Assembly (NCBI GenBank): GCA_038093515.1
Contig: JBBPSI010000395.1
Location: 1-15,878, forward strand
Direction of reading: 5' to 3'
From: Butyriboletus loyo
Lineage: Eukaryota > Basidiomycota > Agaricomycetes > Boletales > Boletaceae
DNA: 15,878 bases
Under the pieces are notes generated by a model. That model worked only from the letters and a program-made list of their open reading frames with translations. It was not told the origin of the DNA and did no database searches. Of the stretch, positions 1 to 8,223 are shown piece after piece. Position numbers and translations under genes: made by a program. Position 1 is the stretch's first letter. Every line of letters begins with the position of its first letter.

Positions 1-1245
1 TATTCCAACAATAGCTTGTAAGTGATCAGATATGCATTTTCAAGGAAAGTGTTAATCATGGATCTTTGTTCCATGCTTTCCATTGATAGTTTGTAAGTGT
101 TCCAATGTCATTATGAAAAAAGAATACCTGATGGGCCTGCTTTCTGTTGCTCTCCCATTGATAGCGAGTAAGTGGTCTATATGGATTAAATGAAAATATT
201 ACTGATGAGCTTGCCTCTTGCTGTGATCCTATTGATAGCAAGTAAGTGGTCTGATATGAATTTGAAATGAGAATATTGATGATGAATGTGCCTCCTACTG
301 CTCTTTCCTTGATAGCAAGTAAGTGATTTGATATGGTTTGAAAATGAGAATGCTTCTGATCAATGTGCCTTCTACCACTCTTCCATTAATAGCAAGTAAG
401 TGGTCTGATGTTGATTTGAAATAAGGATGCCACTAATGAACATTCCCCCTGCTAATTTCCCATTGATAGTTTGTAAGCAATTTGATGTGGATTTGAATGG
501 GAATATTGCTAATGAGCATGTCTCTGCTACTCTTTCATTGATAGCAAGTAAGTGGTCTGATATAAATTTGATTGAAACAAGAAAACTACTGATGAGCATG
601 CTTTCTGCTGGTCTCCCATTACTAGCAAGTAAGTGGTCTGATGTGGGTTTGAAAAAAGAATGTTGCTGATTAGCATGCCTCCTGCTACTTTCCCATTGAT
701 AGGAAGTAAGTGGTCTGATGTGGCTTTGAAATGAGAATGCTAATAATGAGCCTGCCTTTTGCTGCTCTCCCATTGATAGGGAGTAAGTGGTCTTACTATG
801 TGGATTCAAAATGGGAATGCTGCTGATCAATCTTGCTGCTCTCTAATTGATAGCTTGTAAGTGATCTGAAGTGAATTTAAAACAAGAATGCTACTGATGA
901 ACATGTCTCCTGCTATTCCCATCAATAGGAAGTAAGTAATTTGATATGGGTTTGAAATGAGAATGCTGCTGATCAGCATATCTCCTGCTACCTTCCCTTG
1001 GAAGGCTGTAAGTGGTCTAGTATGAATTTGATGAGACTACTAATGATTTCTTTCCATCCTTTCTGCTGCCATGACTGATAGTTTGTAAGTGCTTTTGTAA
1101 GCATGAGCAAGTGCATGCTGATTGTTGATCAATTTATGTTCATTTCCTTTACTGCCTTTCTATCTATAGGAAGTAAGTGATCTGCCCTGAAATCACAGCA
1201 AGAATGTGATTGATCAATTAATATCAAATTTTATTTTCATAGGAG
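1..1245 (+). repeat. Tandem array of ~75-nt intron-like units
   Basis: About 16 diverged units of 73-88 nt (mostly 74-77) run head to tail. Each starts with GTAAGTG, continues with a conserved GTCTGAT-type stretch and an AAATGAGAATG-type middle, carries CTGAT or CTAAT about 25-40 nt before its end, then a pyrimidine-rich stretch, and ends ATTGATAG. The three bases between one unit's final AG and the next unit's GTAAGT vary (CAA, GAA, TTT, CTT, CGA, GGA, GCT), while the flanking splice-like bases hardly change. Units decay toward the right: those from 1082 on are hard to align, yet the AG-NNN-GT spacing persists. Seen directly: the repeats and their spacing. Inferred: that each unit is a real intron. 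Confidence 0.85.
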
Positions 1246-2174
1246 GTAAATGATTTAATATGCATGAACAATGTGGATCATTAATACATACATGCCTCTC
1301 CCTAACTCTTTCTTCAAAAATAGAATGTTGGTGATATAATGCAGCAAATCTGCATTCTACTCATTGAACTTGTTATTTCACCATACCAAATCCCACAAAA
1401 ATCTATAATTCCTTGAATTTTGATATCCTCAGCTGGTAAGCATTACCTTACTTTCTTAAGAGGTGCAATTATAAATCAGTATTCCCACAGGATGTAAGTT
1501 TAGTTTGTCATGCAACACTTTTGTGTTATTCACCTTCATGCCTTGTTAACTTGCAGAAAGTAAGATCTTTATGTGCTAGCTTTAGTATTCTTGTTCATGA
1601 TTTGAATAGACAGTCAGCTTTTACCCTTGAATATTATATATATATATCACAACTAATGTTGTTCAGATTCTCACCAAGCCTCAGTCCAGCCCAGTAAGTC
1701 TTTTATAATCTAATCACATTATCTATTTTCTGAAATGATTTCTCTCTCTCTCTCTCTCTCTTGCTTTTTTTCAGGTCTCTTTTCATACAGTACAGGGAAT
1801 ATCAATGGTATATGCATCAAAATATATTTGTTTTACTGACTCTTTATGCATCTCAGACCAAGAAGAAAACCAATACATGGAAAGAGATCCTTCAACATGG
1901 CATTGGTAGATAAATTAATTTCTAATTTTTGATAACATTTATAACTTTCTTCATAGACCTCCTACTCCTTCTTCAATATTCCTTCACTCTTGTCCAAAGC
2001 CACTCTGAGGACCCCATTGCTCAGGCAGTACAAAGGTATAAAGCATCTGGGGTATCAGCTCAGGTCTCCAAGAAATTGGACAAGCTCTATATCAAATATT
2101 CTACTGCCAGTTCTGAGGAAGTGAAAGTGAAACTTGTGCTGGATATAATCTTGAATCACTCTCTGTGTAGGTAG
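15..2174 (+). CDS. Partial gene with a chain of 3-nt exons, unknown protein
   Basis: I do not recognise the protein. Candidate exons are 21 trinucleotides, each preceded by AG and followed by GT: CTT at 15, TTT 90, CGA 165, CAA 239, CAA 316, CAA 393, TTT 470, CAA 545, CAA 626, GAA 703, GGA 780, CTT 854, GAA 929, GCT 1005, TTT 1082, GAA 1170, GAG 1243, AAT 1324, CTG 1433, GAT 1491, AAA 1557. Larger exons follow at 1667-1693, 1775-1807, 1857-1905 and 1957-2174. Joined, they give 390 nt with no internal stop (129 residues); the 5' part lies outside the window. Twenty of the first 22 donors read GTAAG; those at 1246 and 1327 are weaker. The encoded microexon stretch is rich in Gln, Glu, Phe and Leu, and the rest is Lys-rich and probably helical. 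Near the end, 2170-2214 looks like another intron (TACTAAC branch site at 2196); using it would change only the last few residues. The last four exons are moderately sure; the microexons need RNA evidence. Confidence 0.55.
1631..1648. repeat. TA-rich simple repeat inside an intron
   Basis: A short run of alternating T and A lies inside the inferred intron 1560-1666, just before a CTAAT branch-like site at 1653. Confidence 0.7.
1740..1761. repeat. (TC)n polypyrimidine tract
   Basis: About eleven TC dinucleotides followed by T-rich sequence lead into the TTTTTTCAG acceptor at 1774. It serves as an exceptionally long polypyrimidine tract for the inferred intron 1694-1774 and supports the plus-strand exon model here. 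Confidence 0.85.
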
Positions 2175-2282
2175 TGAAGTGACACAGCTTTCCATATACT
2201 AACTTGTTTCCATAGCACAGACTACTGAATGTCATGACTTGTAGAATTTGTAGTTCTTTTTGTCCTAGAATACAAGGTAGTT

Positions 2283-2390
2283 GAAGCTCCATGGCGAGTC
2301 GCCATTGAGAAAGCCAAGGAATAAGCGGAGGCGAGATGGGAGCGATAATTTGAAGAGCCTGCAACCAAGAAAGAGTCTGAGGATGCTGTC
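2283..2390 (+). pseudogene. Possible coding remnant with two in-frame TAA stops
   Basis: In the frame starting with GAA at 2283, the translation begins EAPWRVAIEKAKE, hits TAA, continues AEARWER, hits TAA, and goes on FEEPATKKESEDA before a third stop. The stretch is strongly helix-like and charged, and each TAA would be CAA (Gln) with one transition. It lies right after the unknown gene and may once have been its continuation, or it may be chance. A different frame is also open and encodes a very basic peptide. I could not splice it in frame to the upstream gene. Confidence 0.2.
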
Positions 2391-2601
2391 TGAGAAAGGT
2401 GTGGATGCGTCTAGAGTGCGTGGGTTCTCCTCAGTCTCACTTTCTACATTCGCTCGCGGCCAATATTGTTCCAGAATCGGTCTCTCGACGTCTGTTGGAT
2501 GGTATGCTAAAAGCATTCTGTTACATAGATAGTATCGGATACATACCCCCTATCGCTACACGCTCAAGTTATCTTCATTGGTCGATGTGGATCGTGTCTC
2601 T

Positions 2602-3120
2602 CTAGTATAGTGCTTTCGTGTTCCGACTTATCGATACATGACGACGGATGATGAGCTGGCGTGGTTCCGCATGGGTGACGTGAGTGATCAGGTGTGTGAG
2701 GAGGGCGTAGGAGGCAACGTTGAAGGAGATGTCGAGGTCAGCGGAGCGTTGGTACATGAGCCCATCTGCCACTGGGGTGGATGCCACGTGGACATAGAAT
2801 GGGTACGGTGGTAGTGCCATCTCTGAAATCGTTGTTCGCCTCTGTCAATCTCTCCCTGCATCGATCCAACCAAACATTTTGTTCACCCGATGGATTCCAA
2901 GCACTCCAAATGATTCCGTCTATCGGTGGGGCGATGTCTAATTTTGTTCCTGAAGGTGGTCAGTGCCCTCCCTGCCTTGATAGTTTCCATCACAATCGAC
3001 ATCTCATTGTACGGGGCCCAAACGCCTACACGGAGATGCCCCCTGTTTGCGGGACTTGAGAAATACCTTGGAGCCGTTTCTGCCCCAGATGTTGACACTA
3101 CGTCGGGAGAGGAGGTTTGA
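2602..3120 (-). pseudogene. Possible minus-strand coding relics, unidentified
   Basis: Two short minus-strand stretches look more protein-like than their surroundings: one around 2820-2602 (a segment with ADLDISFNVASYALLTHLI, hydrophobic and helical) and one around 3016-2883 (a charged segment with METIKAGRALTTFRNKIRH). They are in different frames, have no convincing splice sites joining them, and I cannot assign a family. They may be remains of a decayed gene or transposon. Confidence 0.2.
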
Positions 3121-3190
3121 GTCGGTCTTGCCCGGTCTTACCGCAGATGAACCAAAGTTCTTCGGCGCACGTGCGTCTGATGGGTAGGAG

Positions 3191-3237
3191 GGGTGAGAGT
3201 GAGAGGTGAGAGTGGGAGTGAGAGTGAGAGTGAGAGT
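3191..3237. repeat. Imperfect (GAGAGT)n microsatellite
   Basis: Repeated GTGAGA/GAGAGT hexamers with a few insertions, followed by purine-rich sequence to about 3270. No gene function is evident. On the minus strand it creates a Ser-His repeat in an open frame that I regard as a shadow. Confidence 0.8.
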
Positions 3238-3720
3238 AAAGCGGAGAGCAGAGGGGGAGGGAGCGACGAAGGCGAATGCACTCGTTATGATGAGGCGAAT
3301 CTCCCCTGCCCACAAGGATTTTACCGCCCGTCGACTCCCTGCCTCGTCCGAATTCAGAGTACCATCCCATGAGTAGTGGCACGCTAGCACCTCTATTCGG
3401 TTCGTCTGGAAACCCTTCCCACCTAGTGCTGTGGCCGACGATCCGCAATGCAAAGCCTGTCCGACGTTTGAGGACTCCAGATCGTTGCCTCGGGAATGTG
3501 ACACTGACCGATGCGTTCAATCTGTCTGTAGGGTGTAGAAATGCGGACGGTAGTAGAGACTGGATATCGCTTATACTGTCAGTGTATTTTGTTGTTGTTC
3601 ATACCTGTCCGGCGTATGTATTTGCCAGCAATACCGTGGCATCTTGTCAGACTTGTCACCTGCTAGTAGGTCTCCATTACCATGTTGAGGTACTGACAGG
3701 AACGATGGCAGCACGTAAGT

Positions 3721-3921
3721 ATGGCCACCGGATGTATACTATGTCGTTTACACGTTGCTTCGTCATTCCCTTATTTTTCGGCTTTCATTTTTTTTGGAAT
3801 ACTAGCTTGTTGTGTGGTTGGAGCTCAAGTTGCCCATCCCGATGGGCCTACCGCTGACTTGGGAAATTTCCACTCTTTTTTTGACGATATCACGTCGGCA
3901 ATGTATAATCATTCTGAATGA
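3721..3921 (+). CDS. Doubtful small ORF with hydrophobic N-terminus
   Basis: An ATG at 3721 opens 66 codons. Residues about 12-35 are hydrophobic (a run with FPYFSAFIFFGILACCVVGA) and could be a signal peptide or anchor, followed by a short polar tail with DLGNFHSFFDD and a final NHS sequon. An AATAAA lies about 35 nt past the stop, near 3955, on the same strand. There is no recognisable family and no clear promoter, and other frames overlap. It could be the last exon of a gene starting further left, or chance. Confidence 0.2.
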   Translation: MATGCILCRLHVASSFPYFSAFIFFGILACCVVGAQVAHPDGPTADLGNFHSFFDDITSAMYNHSE

Positions 3922-4110
3922 CAAAAAGGGTATACAATCAATGCAGATCGGAGGAAATAAAGACAACTTGACATAATGATATACTAGTAGCGTGATCAAA
4001 CGCATCGGAAAACAAAAGGAGGTGGATATGTGAGCAAAAAAACCACATTTGTATTGGGGAGTATGGGGTAGGGATAGGGGTCAAAGCGAGATCGACACAT
4101 CCCTCACAGA

Positions 4111-6088
4111 TTAGAAAGTGTTTTTCTTGGCCCGATGCATACGCTTCGAGTGACCAGTGTGTCCAGCATGAGTAGTGTTTGTAACAGATCGATTGCACAA
4201 ACCCGTGGAATTGGTAGGCGTGCTCGACCCAGCCGGTAGGCTTGGATCAGTCGGTGTGCCAGATCCAGCTGGTAGGCTGGACGTGGGAATCTTGGAAGGG
4301 GAGGCCGGTGTGCTAGACCCAGCTCCGGACGCAGGAATCGTGGGAGGCAAAGCCGATGTACCGGACCCAGCTGGTAAGCTGGAGGTAGGAGTTGCGGAAA
4401 GAGCCGGTGTGCCAGACCCAGCTGGTAAGCTGGAGGTAGGAGTTGCGGAAAGAGCCGGTGTGCCAGACCCAGTTGGTAAGCTGGAGGTAGGAGTCGCGGA
4501 AAGAGCCGGTGTGCCAGACCCAGCTGGCACACTAGACGTAGGGGTCGTAGAAGGCGATGCCAGGGTGCCGGAGCCAGTTGCAGTGGTAGACCCATTCGAT
4601 ATGCTGTCGTTTACGAAGATGTCGTTTTGAGCACCTGTCAACATGTGTTCGTCATTCCGAGTCTCATCACATACACAAAAGGAGAGACGGAGGAGGGAGA
4701 GGGAAATCAAAGTAACACATACCGTCCGCGAAACCACAATCCGGGTTGTACCCTAGAGTCTTAGGATTCCCATACAAATCGTTCCCATCACCATCGATGT
4801 TGTTCCCTTCAAGTTGGTGGTAGACCATTATCTGCTTCGGTCCATTTACGCACGACCCCGGGTCGCCTTTGCACCAGACAGGCGCTTTCGGGCTTCCGAT
4901 CTGCTTGGGGTTCGGACCGGGAGTGACTTTGCACTTGCTGGGCCACATGTACATGTTTTGTTGTCCACATATACTGGCAACCTGGAACACAGACGATTTG
5001 ATCAGTGGACAAGAAAGATTGGTACTGAGATCATCCGCTTACCCAGTTGAACTGTCGGTTGTCAGGGAGAAATCGTGATCAACAGCCATCAAAAGAAAAC
5101 TAGTTCTTACAGTGCAGATACACCCGCCATCGGGACAGGGAGGCATACTTTCAGGGACGTCGTACGTGGTTAAACGCTTCCACGGGGTACTGCATACCAG
5201 CGGTTAGCACAGTTCTGCAAGGAAATGAAAGCAACGATGAACAAAGAAAGCTCACTGTGTACGAACACTGAACACAACAAGATTGTCAAGCGTCACGTTC
5301 TTGATATCCGACTGCGAGATACGCGTGAGCATCACCGGAAATAGGACCCCAATGAAATGAAAACGAACCGTGTACGCGATAGCAAAGGAAGTACCCAGAG
5401 CAGAGGACTCGTTGAAGGTATGAACTGGTCGAGCAAGCCCTTCAGATATCTACAGAAACAAGACGGAAACAAACTCACGGTTTGGACTGGTGATGCACGC
5501 ATCTCCGGGCACACCAAAATCGTCGGGATAATTCTGCCCGTTTCCCCACTCGGTTAGAATACTAGGATCAGAGGTGAGGGTGGTCCAACGACGGTTACCC
5601 GCCAGCTCCACACGGAAGGTTTGGCCAGCGGGGCTTTAAGAGTCAAGAAAACAGCAGCCAAGAAAAAGACAAGGTAAAGATCGTAAGGAGTTGCATTTAA
5701 GCGATGCACGAAAAGGATGAGCGTACAGAGCCAAAAAGTCACCTTCATCGGGTGGAAACTCGTCGCACTACCCAGTCGTGATTAGCATAAGAGTGTGCTT
5801 GATAAGATTAAAATTTACATGACCAGGGTGGTGGTGCATCCAATAATCGGAGTAGCTCAACTGATAAAGAGGCAAAGTAGGCTCATTGTTGTTGAGATTG
5901 ACCACGGGGGACGATCCCTGCCAAAGCACAGATGTAAACGAAATGTAAGCTGGGAAATTGCGGTAGGAAGGACGGAAGGTCACATTGATGCAGTACATCC
6001 CCTTGAAAAATGCACCGACGTGCGCATGGGCGAGACCAGCTAGAGCGATAGAAATCCATACTCCGGAGTTGAATGTATGCGTGAGCAT
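4111..6088 (-). CDS. Secreted AA14-like lytic polysaccharide monooxygenase
   Basis: Ten exons on the minus strand: 6088-5984, 5917-5819, 5767-5727, 5633-5479, 5424-5369, 5311-5256, 5189-5111, 5051-5043, 4981-4723, 4634-4111, giving 460 residues with phases that agree at every junction. Residues 1-22 are a signal peptide ending AHA, which would expose His23 as the mature N-terminus ([11 protein letters not shown]), as a copper histidine brace needs. His135 (SPNLHTFNESS) sits where AA14 enzymes have the second copper His. Other family-like blocks are EFPPDEGDF with [44 protein letters not shown] and FADGAQNDIF (to residue 293). AA14 enzymes are copper oxygenases reported to act on xylan-coated cellulose; substrate here is inferred. 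The remaining 167 residues are Ser/Thr/Pro repeats with a basic, His-containing end ([14 protein letters not shown]). It may be a divergent sister of AA14 rather than AA14 proper. Confidence 0.75.
4250..4555 (-). repeat. 51-bp minisatellite coding a 17-residue S/T/P repeat
   Basis: About six copies in the last LPMO exon. The three at 4401-4553 are nearly identical with an exact 51-bp period; those to the left are more diverged and one spacing is 48. Each unit codes [17 protein letters not shown] or a variant. The period is a multiple of three, so copy number can change without breaking frame. Such tails are usually heavily O-mannosylated linkers. Confidence 0.9.
5043..5051 (-). other. 9-nt microexon of the LPMO-like gene
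   Basis: Between introns 5052-5110 (GTAAGA...GACAG) and 4982-5042 (GTAAGC...TCCAG) lies a 9-nt exon coding Phe-Asn-Trp. It joins CICT to [13 protein letters not shown], restoring a segment similar to the one after the CIC motif in AA14 proteins. Leaving it out would keep frame but delete three residues of the core. Confidence 0.75.
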
Positions 6089-6228
6089 TGCTCCGACGAA
6101 ATGAGGGACAAAGATTTTGGTGTTTAGGCGAGAACCAGCGCGACGGTATAAGAACGAATGGAATGTGCTGATCAGATGAGATGAATGGGCAAGTGAACTC
6201 TTGGGACTGTGCGGTCCGTCCGAGGCTT

Positions 6229-6340
6229 ATATCCCAACAGAACCGAGAGCTGTCGGGATACAGTAGCAATCCATCAAAATGACCTTTTTTTTGACGGATT
6301 GCTACCGTATCTTGACAACTCTCTTTTCCATTGGGGATAT
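6229..6340. repeat. Imperfect inverted repeat upstream of the LPMO gene
   Basis: The arm 6229-6277 pairs with 6291-6340 around a 13-nt spacer ending in a T run. In the inner 42 positions about 33 match, and seven of nine mismatches are transitions. It lies 141-252 nt upstream of the LPMO start codon and could be a small MITE-like insertion or a strong hairpin. No target-site duplication was recognised. Confidence 0.8.
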
Positions 6341-6609
6341 CACTGTATCCAGAGTTTGAGGTCAGCCGGGGTCGGTATGGAGGGTGTCGCTCAATTCTGC
6401 TATTGGAATGAAGGCACATTCGCCTCGCTGGATGCATCCTGTGGAAATGCATGAAATTGAACGTCATCCAATTGTAGTTGTCCTGGATACTGTACATCTC
6501 GTACTGACATTCATTTCACAAACGAAGTGGTGTGTTGGCATTGACAGTGAGTGTGTCAGGTTTGGCGTGCCACTGGAATTCACACGTTAGGTAAAGGACG
6601 CAAATAATG

Positions 6610-7803
6610 TAAATCAAAGGCTATTCACGACGTAAGGGACAATTGACTGCTTCACTGGCTCTATCGGAAATACTACTGGACACTGGTTTGAGCCGTCGCA
6701 GTGAAAGCCACCTGTGTCCGATGGATTCACTATTCCAGTTAGCCCACGAAAAATTGAACGGCGACTGTAGCATTGAGAGCCTCGTTGATAACGATGCTGC
6801 CATCCTTGATGTACAGAATCACATGCTCCAACTATCGCTGAAACAATATGCCAGTGATGTGGCTGGTTCTCCATTCAGTGACTTTGTCATATCCGATGGA
6901 TGTCTAGTGCCCAGTGATTTGATCAGGAAGACCGGACGAAACATGCTTTCTTTTCCCTTATCTGAGGGATTGTCACAAAGATAGCCGTAGTTCTTGAATA
7001 GCACATTCGCTACCGCATGGATGTCAACGTCGGTATCCATTCTTACGAAGAAGGAAACGGTCATGGAGATGGCAGTGAACCCAATGCCACTTTGCTATTC
7101 TGCGAGGCACTGTTGCATTTGAATATATATAAAGTTAGCGACATTTCAAACCAAGCCATGAACTTACAATTCCCATGATGGAGCCGTCGAGTGTAACACT
7201 ATACCTAATCTCTGGAAACATGATGTCCCAGATGATTCGAATAGCAGCGGCGAGCTTTTCTTTGCGGATGACCCACGGATTGGGTTGCGAGGCGACCCAG
7301 AGTGTGATGGTACCAACAAGTCCGCGTGACCATCTACTGTCGTTTCTCGGCATAGAAAGGTCCCTGACGGTGTACTTCTTCTTGATAGTCTATGCATCTT
7401 GGTCGTACTGGGTTTCGGAGGCCATGGATTGATGTAGGAAATCCTAGAGGTTGATGAGCAAGATTCCGTGGGAGGGAGCAGTGTCTTGGCTTCGGCATCC
7501 GCTTTACCTTCTTCAGAGCGAGCTGAGAATCACACATGATGCCCAAGGACGTCTCATGGGAGCTGTGATTAGCAACCCATCGTAACGGTAGATAAACAAT
7601 ACCAATACTGAGGGAGTGTTCCACACAGACACATTCATAGGGTTGTCGATATCCACTCTCTCTGATTCACTCCCATCAGGTCCACTATCGGGGATCACAG
7701 AGCCTTCATGCGACATGACCTTTTTGCTTGCCAGTACCTGAGCTGGCCGCACGGACGTACTAGTAGGTGGCCAAGCTAGCGGGGACGCCATCTTGTTCGC
7801 CAT
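6610..7803 (-). pseudogene. Decayed gene of an unnamed Agaricomycete protein family
   Basis: Consecutive minus-strand pieces resemble, in order, a protein type I recall from Agaricomycete genomes whose function is unknown; I cannot name its Pfam entry with certainty. From 7803 there is a Ser/Pro-rich start (MANKMASPLAWPP). At 7425 MASETQYDQDA runs into TAG at 7392-7390, then KKKYTVRDL, GLVGTITLWVASQPNPW and IWDIMFPEIRYSVTLDG. A good intron spans 7110-7167 (GTAAGT...CGCTAAC...CAACAG). After it comes CLAE, TAG at 7097-7095 where the pattern suggests Trp, then QSGIG and a helical stretch (VDIHAVANVLFKNYGYL). Later pieces, KDGSIVINEALNATVAVQ near 6755-6815 and SWANWNSESIGHRW near 6700-6740, are in shifted frames. 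Stops plus frameshifts make an intact product unlikely. Confidence 0.6.
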
Positions 7804-8059
7804 CACTGCTGGGAGTTGCCACTGAAAGCTGGAACAAAGCTGAGTTAGTAGTCTACCAATAACGGTGGGTAATGTCCCGAGTGACTTGAGTGGTCTTGGT
7901 GGTATGCGAACTGAATACATACAATCGACACTGCTGTGGAGGAAAGCGACTCCTGTATATTCGTTGACACAACCCCTGAAACTAATATGCACGCCTATGA
8001 TGTTGCACTTTCTTCTCATTCACGTTCAAAAGCACTTACCTTTCGTGTGCAGTTATAAG

Positions 8060-8223
8060 GTTGGTGACAGTCCTGACAAGAACACTGGGATGTGCCAGTG
8101 GGTGGTGCATCTCGCTTGCCTCCCCAACCACGTTCCAAAGTTTGCCATGATTCACATCGACACCATCTATCGCGCGGCCCATTTAATTCCTGTCTACAAT
8201 ACGCAGTTGTGGCTTGATTAACG
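8060..8223 (+). pseudogene. Possible transposon-associated ORF remnant
   Basis: An open plus-strand frame ends with VPKFAMIHIDTIYRAAHLI and PVYNTQLWLD before TAA. A pattern of this kind (a hydrophobic strand, D-x-I-x-R-xAHL-hPVY) occurs near the end of long proteins belonging to large DNA transposons in Agaricomycetes, as far as I remember. The upstream 7865-8060 part of the frame is not convincing, and the sequence expected downstream is missing, so this would be a fragment. Confidence 0.35.

Larger units (their letters stand above)
2391..4110. other. Stretch without a confident gene
   Basis: Apart from the doubtful pieces listed separately, this roughly 1.7-kb stretch shows only short overlapping open frames on both strands, a purine-rich microsatellite, and no splice-consistent gene model that I could build. 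Base composition is clearly more GC-rich than 1-2280. Confidence 0.5.

Noticed and set aside
372..830. 152-codon minus-strand open frame across the array
   Set aside because: It crosses units whose lengths (74-81 nt) are not steady multiples of three, so the apparent protein repeat loses register. It is antisense to well-formed splice signals.
1..1245. The tandem array as a CRISPR or plain satellite
   Set aside because: There is no constant repeat with unique spacers: the whole unit is diverged, only three bases vary freely, and the host looks eukaryotic. A plain satellite does not explain the same AG-NNN-GT spacing in the unrelated introns from 1246 to 1666.
3004..3520. Minus-strand open frames of 140 and 166 codons
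   Set aside because: They overlap each other in different frames, contain Ser-His or Thr-Leu runs that come from the (GAGAGT)n microsatellite, and show no family features.
4175..4630. Plus-strand open frame of Val/Gly/Pro repeats
   Set aside because: Shadow of the 51-bp repeat in the LPMO tail. The minus frame continues a conserved catalytic domain in phase, and the plus frame does not.
5845..5875. tRNA D-arm-like stretch (GTAGCTCAACTGATAAGAG-like)
   Set aside because: It is antisense to a well-supported LPMO exon coding [11 protein letters not shown], and no matching acceptor, anticodon or T arms are present.
5883..6497. 204-codon minus-strand open frame
   Set aside because: It overlaps LPMO exons 1-2 in another frame and reads through the inverted repeat. 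The similar peptides on both strands (ESCQDTVAI and ESCRDTVAI) are produced by the inverted repeat itself.
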